A stretch of DNA of 64,000 bases from Thermotogota bacterium (lineage in GTDB: Bacteria; Thermotogota; Thermotogae; Petrotogales; Petrotogaceae): assembly GCA_029780115.1 (NCBI GenBank), contig JAKOZG010000001.1:62001-126000 (forward strand), given 5' to 3'. Under the pieces are notes generated by a model. The model was not told where the DNA came from. It did not search any database and saw nothing but the letters and a program-made list of their open reading frames with translations. Shown piece by piece: positions 35,270-44,067 of this stretch (position 1 is its first letter; every line of letters begins with the position of its first letter). Made by a program: the position numbers and the translations under genes.

Positions 35270-36499
35270 CTATTTTTGTTTATCACGTAAAGAAAAATGG
35301 GCGTACTTTGGTATTCCATTTTCGTAAACAGGATAGCTTTCCCCACTTATTAACGGCTTAGCATATTTGATAAATTTTTCATTTACACCATAACCATCCT
35401 CAGTAATAAATTCTTCAGGCATATATTTAGTGTTGTTAGCTACTTCAAATAATGGAACTTTTCCATATTGAACTTGATAAGGTTCGTCCGATACTCTGTT
35501 AATAGTTACCATAAATCCAGAAATTCCACTTAGTGCCATTTCTAAAGCCACTTCTCCAACTTTAATAGCTTCTTCATTATCAGTTTTGCTTACAATATGT
35601 CCAGCGCTTCTTTGTAGATAATCCGGAGTAGCTACATGAACCTTTAAACCTAATCTGGTTAAAATAATATTAGCAACAACCCTTCCTGCATCGCCTAACT
35701 GTCTATTACCAAAACTATCGGTGAAACCCATATCTGACACAAAAGTTCCACTTTTATATCTTATTCCTTCTGATACAGCAATAGTGCAATACCCATTCTT
35801 TTCAACTTCATATTTTACTTTATTAATAAATTTATCTTCATCAAAAAATCTTTCTGGTAGCAATATAATATGAGGACCAAAATCACCATTTAATTTCGCT
35901 AAGGAAGTTGCAGCTGCTAACCAACCAGCATGACGTCCCATTGTTTCCATAATAAAAATTTTAGTAGAATCTTTCGACATACTTCTAGTATCAATGCTAG
36001 CTTCAAGCATAGAAATTGCAAGGTACTTAGCAGCTGAACCATATCCAGGAGAATGATCAGTGCCATATAGATCGTTGTCTATAGTTTTAGGAATTCCAAA
36101 GACTTTTAAATCATAACCAATCGTTCTTGCATATTGATCAATCTTGTGAGCGGTATCCATTGAATCATTACCACCGTTATAAAAAAAATAACCTATTTTG
36201 TACTCATCAAATATCTGGAATAATTTTTTAAAACTTTCCGCATCTTCTTCCTTTAATCTACGACGACATGACCCGAAGGCACTAGAAGGTGTATATCGCA
36301 AGGCTTGAATCTTTTCCGTGGGTTGTTCATTAATTTCAATTAGTTTTCCCTCTAAAATTCCTGAAATTCCATAAATACCGGCGTATATTTTATCGATTTC
36401 CTTCGTCCTTAGGGCACTGTTGATGAGGCCAAAGGCGCTGGCATTAATTACACTTGTAACGCCTCCTGATTGTGCATAAAGTATATTTTTTTTCTGCAA
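35270..36499 (-). CDS. pfp: Pyrophosphate-dependent 6-phosphofructokinase
   Basis: Phosphorylates fructose 6-phosphate with PPi, a reversible glycolytic step. The 409-residue protein has AQSGGVTSVINAS at the N terminus, YNGGNDSMDTA near 105 and GIPKTIDND near 130. Aspartate after GGN, in place of the glycine of ATP enzymes, and the PKTIDND lysine are the PPi-type signatures; the sequence belongs to the long-type group known from Thermotoga. The start is TTG 36499, six bases after GGGGGTG; an upstream TTG at 36514 overlaps that site. Confidence 0.9.
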   Translation of the reverse strand: MQKKNILYAQSGGVTSVINASAFGLINSALRTKEIDKIYAGIYGISGILEGKLIEINEQPTEKIQALRYTPSSAFGSCRRRLKEEDAESFKKLFQIFDEYKIGYFFYNGGNDSMDTAHKIDQYARTIGYDLKVFGIPKTIDNDLYGTDHSPGYGSAAKYLAISMLEASIDTRSMSKDSTKIFIMETMGRHAGWLAAATSLAKLNGDFGPHIILLPERFFDEDKFINKVKYEVEKNGYCTIAVSEGIRYKSGTFVSDMGFTDSFGNRQLGDAGRVVANIILTRLGLKVHVATPDYLQRSAGHIVSKTDNEEAIKVGEVALEMALSGISGFMVTINRVSDEPYQVQYGKVPLFEVANNTKYMPEEFITEDGYGVNEKFIKYAKPLISGESYPVYENGIPKYAHFSLRDKQK

Positions 36500-36524
36500 A
36501 AAGTTCACCCCCAAAATTTAAGAT

Positions 36525-37331
36525 TTAAGGTATAAATTCGTTTTTGTGTTTTTGATTCGTATTAGAACTAAATTCTCTATTTTTCATTTTTCTATTAGCA
36601 GGAAAGACCATACCAAAACCTTGAGCATTTTTAGCACCTAATCCTGAGTTAAGAGCTAACTCAATTAAAATAGGGTCTCCTCGTAGTATAAAATATCCTG
36701 TCCATCCTTTAATAATTATGTCTTTATAAAACAATAATTTTTCATTTTTTTCTGTTATTCCGTAAGGTTCAATAGAAAAACTATTGTTCTTTGTATCTAA
36801 TTTTAGAGCCTTTGCCTTTCTTTTAAGATTTTCTTCTACTAGCTTTTTAAAATCAGTTGAGTAAGGGGAGAAGTAGTGAGTATACCTACTCCCATTGGGT
36901 AAAAGAATCGTAGAATAAGCGGTTATAGGGGACAACGTTTTTACTAATAATTCACCATCTTCAACTTTATTTTCAATTTTTTCATACTTCACTAAAGTAA
37001 AATAGTTTTTTTCAATTCGTAAAACTTTTTGTTCATTTAAACTATTCAAAACTGCCTGTACTAGCTCATCCATAGGAGAAGCAAAAAAAATACTGAATAA
37101 ACCTTCAAATTTCATTCTCTTGTTATACACCTTAAAAGAGTTATGGGGATAAATTCTAGAATAAGTGAAGAGTTTAAGTTTTTTATCATCAGATTTAGTT
37201 CCTTTATCATGGTAATATGGCATTGATTCAGACATTAAACTGTAAAAAAGTCCTTGTAGCGGCCTGTTATAATGAACAGGTAAATTAATCTCTTTGCCGT
37301 CTATTGAACTTAACACCAGTTCTATCACCAA
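36525..37331 (-). CDS. cas6: CRISPR endoribonuclease Cas6, stand-alone
   Basis: A 268-residue Cas6, which cuts CRISPR precursor RNA within the repeat. The double ferredoxin-like fold is suggested by HYNRPLQGLFYSLM, FTYSRIYPHN and the C-terminal glycine-rich loop SGLGAKNAQGFGMV, the hallmark RAMP motif. His41 in YYHDKG is in the place of the usual catalytic histidine. No other cas gene and no repeat array occur in the window; the neighbours are metabolic. It may process arrays elsewhere in the genome. TTG start with GGGGGGA just before; GTG 37328 is also possible. Confidence 0.85.
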   Translation of the reverse strand: MVIELVLSSIDGKEINLPVHYNRPLQGLFYSLMSESMPYYHDKGTKSDDKKLKLFTYSRIYPHNSFKVYNKRMKFEGLFSIFFASPMDELVQAVLNSLNEQKVLRIEKNYFTLVKYEKIENKVEDGELLVKTLSPITAYSTILLPNGSRYTHYFSPYSTDFKKLVEENLKRKAKALKLDTKNNSFSIEPYGITEKNEKLLFYKDIIIKGWTGYFILRGDPILIELALNSGLGAKNAQGFGMVFPANRKMKNREFSSNTNQKHKNEFIP

Positions 37332-37380
37332 TAAAATCCCCCCAACTGTTATTAAATTAGATTATTTAGAAACTTAAATA

Positions 37381-37410
37381 TACTTCCCATCGCTAAAGCG
37401 ATGGGAAGTA
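37381..37410. terminator. Perfect 14-base stem between the sugar-ABC ATPase gene and cas6
   Basis: TACTTCCCATCGCT (37381-37394) and AGCGATGGGAAGTA (37397-37410) are perfectly complementary, leaving a TAAA-type tight loop. On the - strand it lies 13 bases after the ATPase gene and 50 bases before cas6. No clean T run follows, so termination may be partial. The CGCTTTAGCG core also recalls subterminal hairpins of IS200/IS605 elements. Confidence 0.5.
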
Positions 37411-37423
37411 ACAGAATATGTAA

Positions 37424-38527
37424 CTAAAAGATGGCTATTTCAGTTTCTTTATCGAAGACATGTATCATTTCTAAATTTACTGTAAGATCAAATCTTTGTC
37501 CAACTCTAGCTCTCGTCTGAGGACTAACTTTTGCGGTTATAAATTGGTTGGAACCAACTGTTACGTGAAGTAAAGTTTCACTTCCTAAAGGTTCTACAAC
37601 ATCCACTACAGTTGTGATCGTGTTTGTTTCATCAGCGTTTTCACTTTGACTTTTTTCAGTTAAGTCTTCCGGTCTTACTCCAAATATAACTTCTTTGCCT
37701 ATATAATTTTCTAAAAGATGTGCTTTGTCATTTGGCACATTAATTGAGAACCCATCACCTTTTAACCATATGCCATTTTCTTTAACAACTCGTGCTGCCA
37801 AGAAGTTCATAGGAGGAGTACCTATAAAACCAGCGACAAATAAGTTTGCTGGATGATCATACACATCAAAAGGATCTCCTACTTGTTGGATTAATCCTTC
37901 ATGCATAATTACAATTTTATCAGCCATAGTCATGGCTTCAACTTGGTCGTGAGTAACATATGCAATAGTTGCCTCTAATCTTTGGTGTAACTTTTTTAGT
38001 TCAGATCTCATCTGAACTCTTAATTTTGCGTCCAAATTTGAAAGAGGTTCATCAAATAAGAAAACTTTTGGATTTCTTACAATAGCTCTTCCTACAGCGA
38101 CTCTCTGTCTCTGTCCTCCAGAAAGTTGTTTTGGTTTCCTATCTAACAAATGTTCAATACCTAAGATCTTTGCTGCCTGTCTTACTCTTCTTTCAATTTC
38201 GTCTTTTGGAGTTTTTCTTAATTTTAATCCGAAAGCCATATTATCATAGACGGTCATATGAGGATATAATGCGTAATTCTGGAAAACCATTGCTATATCT
38301 CTATCCTTTGGTTCCACATCATTAACGACTTTTCCATCAATTTTTATAATTCCGCTTGTTATATCTTCTAACCCTGCAATCATCCTCAGAGTAGTGGTTT
38401 TTCCACATCCTGAAGGACCTAATAGCACCAAAAACTCTTTATCTTGAATAACAAAATCGGCATCTTTTACCGCATGAACTCCATTTGGGAATATCTTGTT
38501 GACTTTTTCTAATACCACCTCAGCCAC
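37424..38527 (-). CDS. Sugar ABC transporter ATP-binding protein (MalK/UgpC/MsmX type)
   Basis: A 367-residue ATPase energising carbohydrate import. Walker A is GPSGCGKTTTLRM near residue 36, the Q-loop FQNYALYPHM follows, the signature LSGGQRQRVAVGRA is near 135 and Walker B is VFLFDEPLSNLDAKLR near 155. The C-terminal 130 residues form the OB-fold regulatory domain of the MalK/UgpC group. No permease or binding protein is adjacent, so it may be a shared ATPase like MsmX of Bacillus. It sits 17 bases after a Phd-type antitoxin gene. Confidence 0.92.
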   Translation of the reverse strand: MAEVVLEKVNKIFPNGVHAVKDADFVIQDKEFLVLLGPSGCGKTTTLRMIAGLEDITSGIIKIDGKVVNDVEPKDRDIAMVFQNYALYPHMTVYDNMAFGLKLRKTPKDEIERRVRQAAKILGIEHLLDRKPKQLSGGQRQRVAVGRAIVRNPKVFLFDEPLSNLDAKLRVQMRSELKKLHQRLEATIAYVTHDQVEAMTMADKIVIMHEGLIQQVGDPFDVYDHPANLFVAGFIGTPPMNFLAARVVKENGIWLKGDGFSINVPNDKAHLLENYIGKEVIFGVRPEDLTEKSQSENADETNTITTVVDVVEPLGSETLLHVTVGSNQFITAKVSPQTRARVGQRFDLTVNLEMIHVFDKETEIAIF

Positions 38528-38544
38528 TTACATACACCTCCACT

Positions 38545-38799
38545 TTAATAGTCAAAATCTTTAAAAAATTTTTGTATATCCTTGTATTTATCATAATCTT
38601 CCAAATCAAAAAGAGATAAATCTTTAATTTCTTCAATAAATTCCATCATTCTAACAAATTTATCATAATTTATTATTACGCTAACTGGTACGCCGTTTTT
38701 TGTTATTATAACATCATGACATTTTGATTCATCCACAACCTTTGAAAATTTTGCTTTCGCTTCAGCGAGGCTATAAAAGACGGCATCACTTAAATTCAT
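38545..38799 (-). CDS. Phd/YefM-family antitoxin without an adjacent toxin
   Basis: An 84-residue antitoxin-like protein. SLAEAKAKFSKVVDE and VIITKNGVPVSVIINYDKF are the conserved DNA-binding and dimer motifs of the Phd/YefM family; the acidic, aromatic C-terminal tail (about 55-84) resembles the toxin-neutralising segment. The expected Doc- or RelE/YoeB-type toxin gene is not present on either side; the next gene in the operon is the sugar-ABC ATPase. It may act as an orphan repressor or pair with a toxin elsewhere. Confidence 0.82.
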   Translation of the reverse strand: MNLSDAVFYSLAEAKAKFSKVVDESKCHDVIITKNGVPVSVIINYDKFVRMMEFIEEIKDLSLFDLEDYDKYKDIQKFFKDFDY

Positions 38800-38917
38800 T
38801 TTATTAACACCCCTTGACTACAATTATAGTCATTTTTATTAACTTTGTCAACCTTAATAAAATAAAGAAGTTTCGTTATAAATCTATTTAAATAGCTCTA
38901 ATTAGGGATAAAACCTG

Positions 38918-40264
38918 CTAATGCTGATATTTCAATCTAGCATACTGTTTTATTTCTCTGATTTCCCCTTCGGATAATCCAAAGTTACTCCAATAAGGTA
39001 AGTAAGTGTTATTTAATAGTAAAGGATCTATATCTTTGTCAATAAATTTGTTTGAAACTAAGTAGTCAAATTCTTGAGTTCCTGGAATAGGTGTAAATTC
39101 ATTCAAATTTATGCCAATTCCTAATTCATAACAAAAATCAATTGCCTCTATTACATCCTCCTTATCTTGTTCAGGAAGGTTGAGAAGAATATATGCTGAG
39201 ATTTCTTCATTTGTAAATCCCGCACTCTTTAAATTATTAACTGCATTAACAAGATCCGTATTGGTAACTTTGAATCCGGTATTTTTTTGTATTTTAAAAT
39301 CATGACTTTCATAGCCTAATTTAATTGTTTTAAAATTTGCTGTTTTTAAAAGAGAAGAAATCTCAGGAGTAACCATCCTCGCATGAATACCGTTAGGAAG
39401 GTGATATCTTACTTTAAAAAAAGATAGTGATTTTAATAATTCATGTATGTCTTTTCTTAGTAAAAAAGCATCATCAAAAAAGGCTATGTCTTTAATATCT
39501 GGTCTTTTGCTTAAAATGTATTTTATATTATTTATTATTGCTGGTATGGTTCTAAATTGAAATTGCCACATTTTAGGTGTAACGCAATAAGAACAATTAA
39601 ATACACATCCTATAGAAGTAATTAAAACTACGTAGGGAAGAACTGAATCATAAAAATCGTAAGTCAAATCTGTTTCCTCGAACCAATCAAAACTATTTAA
39701 AGAAGATTTAGATAAATCAAGAATTTGAAGAGCTTGTATCAAAGGGTTCAAACCTGTTCCTGGAAGCACAATAACATCATATTTTGAAAATGTTTCATCA
39801 GCATGTTGAGGATATATCGTAGAATAAATTCCACCCAAAAAAAATGGTTGTGTAGGAAAATATTCTCTAAGCAGTTCTATAGTTTTTAATCCTCCATAAT
39901 ACCAATAAGTCAAAGTAACTCCTATAAAAACGGCATCGATCTTTTGTTCATTTTTAATAACTTCTATTTTGTTCTTAGCTACTTTCAGAGGAATTCCATA
40001 TCTTTTAAACTCTCTTGGGATGTTTTTTAATATAGCGGGCTTTTCAACAACTTCAGTATAAAATTTACCTGTTCCATATTTTTTATCTTTAGGACTTTTA
40101 AACTTGAGTAAATCCGTATCGTATCTATTTAATAGATCTAAAAAAACAACATGATGCCCTAATAACTTTAAAATCTCAGCATTATACAGTAAACCCAAAG
40201 GTTTTAACCAAAAATCATATGCAGCAGAATCATATATCCACGGGTTTACAACTAAAAAATTCAA
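38918..40264 (-). CDS. B12-binding-domain radical SAM protein
   Basis: A 448-residue protein with an N-terminal cobalamin-binding-like Rossmann domain (NFLVVNPWIYDSAAYDFW and onward, about 1-185) and a radical SAM barrel with CVFNCSYC (CX3CX2C) near residue 220. A C-terminal helical part follows. Such proteins methylate or rearrange unreactive carbons; the substrate is not evident. Sequence such as FNEFTPIPGTQEFDYL is shared with uncharacterised B12-radical SAM families. TTG start behind AAGGAGGAG. Neighbours give no pathway hint. Confidence 0.85.
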   Translation of the reverse strand: MNFLVVNPWIYDSAAYDFWLKPLGLLYNAEILKLLGHHVVFLDLLNRYDTDLLKFKSPKDKKYGTGKFYTEVVEKPAILKNIPREFKRYGIPLKVAKNKIEVIKNEQKIDAVFIGVTLTYWYYGGLKTIELLREYFPTQPFFLGGIYSTIYPQHADETFSKYDVIVLPGTGLNPLIQALQILDLSKSSLNSFDWFEETDLTYDFYDSVLPYVVLITSIGCVFNCSYCVTPKMWQFQFRTIPAIINNIKYILSKRPDIKDIAFFDDAFLLRKDIHELLKSLSFFKVRYHLPNGIHARMVTPEISSLLKTANFKTIKLGYESHDFKIQKNTGFKVTNTDLVNAVNNLKSAGFTNEEISAYILLNLPEQDKEDVIEAIDFCYELGIGINLNEFTPIPGTQEFDYLVSNKFIDKDIDPLLLNNTYLPYWSNFGLSEGEIREIKQYARLKYQH

Positions 40265-40372
40265 GCAAACTCCTCCTTAGACAATATAAGTTAGGGATTT
40301 AAGAAATAATAGAATATTTATTAATATATTTTATAGAATTCGCTTTTATTTAAGAACTTTATTATTGCTAAA

Positions 40373-41137
40373 TTATACGTTGATCTCCTCTAAATAATAT
40401 AAAATACCTTTCAAAGTTAAGTATGGATCGTATTTATCAAAATTCAAAAACTTTCTTGATAAAAATTTAGCATCCCCGCCGGTTGTAACTATATAAAAAT
40501 TTTTCTTTCTCTCTTTTTTAATTTCATTTAGCAATCTATCTAGACCATACAAAGTAGTTTTTACAATTCCAATTTGTATATTATCAATGGTGTTTTTTCC
40601 TATATTATAATCTAAAAAGGATATTTCCACCTGAGGTAATTTGGCAGTTTTAGAAAAAAGGGAATTAATAGCAGTGTTAAAACCTGGAATTATTGCACCA
40701 CCTATAAAATTACCATTTTCTATAACATCAACTGTGATAGCTGTGCCAAAATCTACCGCAATAACATTATCACCATATTCACGTTTTGAAGCAATAATAT
40801 TAGATACGCGATCGGCACCAACTTCTTTAGGATAATCAACTAAATATGCTATGTTATTAATCTTTTGATTTGAACTTACGAATGTAGGAGTCATCTTCAA
40901 GTATTTTCGCGAAAATTGACGTACTATGAAATTGTTTTTGGGTACAACAGAAGAAATTCCTATCCTTGATGTTTCAAACAAATTGATATCTGATTGTTTG
41001 CTAAGAGTAAATAGGTTTACAAATAACATATCTTCAGATTCAAAACTACTGGGCCCTAAACGCCATATTGTGAAATTTCCTTTATTATGGTATCCTACAG
41101 TAGTGTAAGAATTTCCAATATCTAATAAAAGATCCAT
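40373..41137 (-). CDS. coaX: Type III pantothenate kinase
   Basis: Phosphorylates pantothenate, first step of coenzyme A synthesis, insensitive to CoA feedback and needing a monovalent cation. The 254-residue ASKHA-fold protein has LLDIGNSYTTVGYH (phosphate loop) at the N terminus, GADRVSNIIASK near 100, VDFGTAITVDVI near 125 and IGGAIIPGF near 140. It complements coaD at 15352-15837. The ATG is behind GGAAGGAA. Confidence 0.95.
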   Translation of the reverse strand: MDLLLDIGNSYTTVGYHNKGNFTIWRLGPSSFESEDMLFVNLFTLSKQSDINLFETSRIGISSVVPKNNFIVRQFSRKYLKMTPTFVSSNQKINNIAYLVDYPKEVGADRVSNIIASKREYGDNVIAVDFGTAITVDVIENGNFIGGAIIPGFNTAINSLFSKTAKLPQVEISFLDYNIGKNTIDNIQIGIVKTTLYGLDRLLNEIKKERKKNFYIVTTGGDAKFLSRKFLNFDKYDPYLTLKGILYYLEEINV

Positions 41138-41155
41138 TATTTTTCCTTCCTTTAT

Positions 41156-42202
41156 TTATTTAATGATTTTATGAGCAGCTTTTCTCAATCTGTTCATGAT
41201 AGCAATACCAATACCTTTATCTTCTATTCCTTCTACTATCATTACCTCTACTTTTTCATCGTATTTTCGTAACATTTCAAACAATTTTATTGCAAATTCA
41301 TAATAATTTTCTTCACTGCCAATGATATCACAATTCATGTTTCTTTCTTTGAAAAAGTTATAATGCTCTCTCAGACAAAGTATTATAGGATTTGAGTATT
41401 TATTGTATTCTGTTAAAACTTTGTTTATCATTTGTTCTTTGTCTTGATATTCTATCAATATTACAGGTGTATCAGGAGAATAATGTCTATATTTCATACC
41501 AGGAGCTTTAATGTAATCTGCTTCTACGTATCCGTATGCAAAATCGGGCACCACTATATCACCGAAAATTTCCGCTATTTTCTGAGGAGGAATAGGTCCT
41601 GGCCTAAGTAATACTGGTTTATTTCCAGCTGTTAAATCTATAACGGTCGATTCTATTCCAAATTCAACTTTTCCGCCAATTATTATGTAATCTACTTTAT
41701 TTTTTAAATCATGTATAACATGATCAGACAAAGTAGCGCTCGGTTTTCCAGAAATATTAGCACTTGGAGCTGCAATTGGCACTCCAGAATATAAAATTAG
41801 TTTTGATGCTATTGGATGTGCAGGCATTCGAATTGCTACAGTATCTTTACCGGCAGTAACGATATCCGGTACAATTTTTTTCTTCTTCAAAACAAAAGTA
41901 ACCGGCCCAGGTACCAATTTTTCCATCTTTTCTAGTAGTGAGTAAGAAACATAAGCATATTCTAAAAAGGCTTTTATATTTGTCACGTGTAAAATTAAAG
42001 GATTATCAAATGGTCTACCTTTTGCTATAAAGATTTTTTTAACAGCTTCTTCAGATAGTCCGTTGGCACCTAAACCATAAACAGTTTCTGTAGGAAAAAC
42101 AACCGTTTTATTTTCACGAATCGCTTTTGCTGCTTCTTTTATTTTTTCTTCTTCAATATTAAATGGATCTATCTCTAATATAATCGTTTCTGAAGTCTTC
42201 AT
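41156..42202 (-). CDS. tsaC: Threonylcarbamoyl-AMP synthase (TsaC/Sua5, long form)
   Basis: Makes threonylcarbamoyl-AMP from threonine, bicarbonate and ATP for the t6A37 modification of tRNAs. The YrdC domain (about 10-200) shows VVFPTETVYGLGANG, KGRPFDNPLILHV and APSANISGKPSAT; the C-terminal Sua5 domain (about 230-348) makes it the Sua5 type rather than the short TsaC. The start is ATG 42202 behind AAAGGATGG; the in-frame upstream stretch to 42232 has no ribosome site. It is followed at 18 bases by coaX. Confidence 0.93.
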   Translation of the reverse strand: MKTSETIILEIDPFNIEEEKIKEAAKAIRENKTVVFPTETVYGLGANGLSEEAVKKIFIAKGRPFDNPLILHVTNIKAFLEYAYVSYSLLEKMEKLVPGPVTFVLKKKKIVPDIVTAGKDTVAIRMPAHPIASKLILYSGVPIAAPSANISGKPSATLSDHVIHDLKNKVDYIIIGGKVEFGIESTVIDLTAGNKPVLLRPGPIPPQKIAEIFGDIVVPDFAYGYVEADYIKAPGMKYRHYSPDTPVILIEYQDKEQMINKVLTEYNKYSNPIILCLREHYNFFKERNMNCDIIGSEENYYEFAIKLFEMLRKYDEKVEVMIVEGIEDKGIGIAIMNRLRKAAHKIIK

Positions 42203-42345
42203 TGTAGACCATCCTTTCGATTTAATTAACAAATTTATTTTGAAAAATTACCATCTATATTATACAAGAAAATCGAGAAAAAATAAAATAATCGGTTTTA
42301 TTTAGCTACAATTAGGTATAAACACTTATAATCATCCTCAACTAT

Positions 42346-42375
42346 TTGTTATTAGTTAATCAATTTTGTTATAAT
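42346..42375 (+). promoter_or_regulatory. Promoter of the small coiled-coil gene
   Basis: TTGTTA (42346-42351), an 18-base spacer, and TATAAT (42370-42375), preceded by TG at the extended -10 position. The start codon follows 41 bases later. Confidence 0.55.
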
Positions 42376-42415
42376 TTACTTAAACACATAAAAAGGAAAA
42401 AAGGAGGAAGTTAAT

Positions 42416-42760
42416 ATGAGCTACAATGAACTTGAATTTATCATATCTGAAATAGAAAAGATTGAAAGTGTTTTGGATAATCTTATAAAAAATAGCGATT
42501 TTGAAGAATTGTCAAAATCGCTAGATAGAAGATATGCTCTCTTGGAACAATTAGAGGATTATAAAACTGATCCCCGGGTATTAACATTTGTAAATGATAT
42601 TTTAGAAAAGGATATTCACAGACACAATCTTATAAAAGAACAGATAGAAAAATTAAAAAACAATCAATTAGAAATCCAAAAAAGTAAAAAGGCTATGAAA
42701 AATGGATATTTAAAAGTTGAAGAAGAAATTCGACGCCACGATATTGATAAAAGTAGCTAA
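42416..42760 (+). CDS. Small helical protein, FliT-like in outline
   Basis: A 114-residue, charged, almost entirely helical protein with no membrane segment. The pattern of an N-terminal helix, a segment with DRRYALLEQLEDY, and a long helix ending SKKAMKNGYLKVEEE resembles FliT-type flagellar export chaperones, but identity is not certain. It stands alone, convergent with purD, with a good promoter and AAGGAGG before the ATG. A weak palindrome (TAGCTAA/TTAGCTA, 42754-42769) overlaps the stop and may end transcription. Confidence 0.6.
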   Translation: MSYNELEFIISEIEKIESVLDNLIKNSDFEELSKSLDRRYALLEQLEDYKTDPRVLTFVNDILEKDIHRHNLIKEQIEKLKNNQLEIQKSKKAMKNGYLKVEEEIRRHDIDKSS

Positions 42761-42784
42761 TTTTAGCTATAATTGTAAAAGTTT

Positions 42785-44023
42785 TTATATGTCTTTTCTA
42801 TAGTATTTAGAATTAAAATGAATTCTTTCTGCATCTTGATAAACTGCTTTTCTGGCTTCTTCTAAGGTAGCTGCTCTATTTACTAAACTTAATACTCTGC
42901 CTCCGTTTGTTACAAGATCTGACCCTCCTTTTTTTACACCTGAAAAGAATATTTTTGAATCAATACGAGGCTCAAAATGAATTTTTTCTCCTTTCATATA
43001 AGAAAAAGGATATCCTTCACTACAAAGTACCAAACATAAAGAATATCCATCGTACCATTCTATTTTAGAATCCATAATATTAGATTCAACTATATTTTCA
43101 CTCAGTTCGAGTATATCGCTCTTTAGAAGATATAAAATTGATTGAGCCTCTGGATCGCCTAATCTAACATTATATTCCAAAACATATGGTTCTCCATTTT
43201 CTATTAACAGCCCTATATACAAAATCCCTTTATAGAATATATCTTCTTTTTCTAAACCGTTAATAGTAGGTAAAATAACTTTTTTGTCGATCTTTTTCAT
43301 TAATCTTCCATCGATACTTGGATGAGGAGTTATTGCACCTAATCCACCGGTATTGGGACCTTTTTCCCCATCAAGCAACTTTTTATGATCTTTTGAAAAG
43401 TTAAAAAATTTATAGTTTCTTGCATCTAAGAGTAAAAATAATGAAGCTTCAAAACCATTTAGAAACCTTTCAATCACAATGTTCTTGCCAGCATCTGAAA
43501 ATCTTGACTCAACCATCATTTCCTCAATTGCTTTAAATGCTTGCTCAAAATTATCGCAAATGAAAACTCCTTTTCCTGAAGCCAACCCGTCAGCTTTTAC
43601 TACAACAGGATAATTTGTTTTTTTAGCAAAGTTAATAGCATTATTTGCGTTATCAAACACCTCAAAATTTGCTGTTTGAACATTATTTCTTCTCATAAAT
43701 TGTTTTGAAAAAACCTTACTGCTTTCTAAATGAGCGGATTTTTTTTCAGGACCGATGATTGCTAAATTTTCTTCTCTGAACACATCAACTATCCCATTAG
43801 CAAGGTAGTCCTCCGAACCCACAAAAGTCAAATCTATTTTTTTGCTTTTGGCAAAATTTAAGATCTGTTCAACTGTTGTAGCATCAACTACCGAACATTT
43901 TTTTTCTAAAGAAATACCCTCATTCCCTGGAGCTACATACACTTCATCAACTTTATCACTTTGGGCAAATTTCCAAGCCAGAGCGTGTTCTCGCCCACCT
44001 TTTCCAACAACTAGTATTTTCAT
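42785..44023 (-). CDS. purD: Phosphoribosylamine-glycine ligase
   Basis: Joins phosphoribosylamine and glycine with ATP to give GAR, step 2 of purine synthesis. The 412-residue ATP-grasp enzyme has ILVVGKGGREHALAW at the N terminus, VVKADGLASGKGVFIC near 145, NTGGLGAITPHP near 220 and NVRLGDPEAQ near 290. The start MKILVV at 44023 is chosen from the family; an ATG at 44032 lies closer than usual to GGAGGG. It is the last gene of the purine operon. Confidence 0.95.
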   Translation of the reverse strand: MKILVVGKGGREHALAWKFAQSDKVDEVYVAPGNEGISLEKKCSVVDATTVEQILNFAKSKKIDLTFVGSEDYLANGIVDVFREENLAIIGPEKKSAHLESSKVFSKQFMRRNNVQTANFEVFDNANNAINFAKKTNYPVVVKADGLASGKGVFICDNFEQAFKAIEEMMVESRFSDAGKNIVIERFLNGFEASLFLLLDARNYKFFNFSKDHKKLLDGEKGPNTGGLGAITPHPSIDGRLMKKIDKKVILPTINGLEKEDIFYKGILYIGLLIENGEPYVLEYNVRLGDPEAQSILYLLKSDILELSENIVESNIMDSKIEWYDGYSLCLVLCSEGYPFSYMKGEKIHFEPRIDSKIFFSGVKKGGSDLVTNGGRVLSLVNRAATLEEARKAVYQDAERIHFNSKYYRKDI

Positions 44024-44067
44024 AATAACCATGAACCCTCCCCAGTGAGAAACTAATTCTATTTACT

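Noticed and set aside
36525-38527. CRISPR array next to cas6
   Set aside because: No regularly spaced repeats are visible around the gene; only one palindrome occurs.
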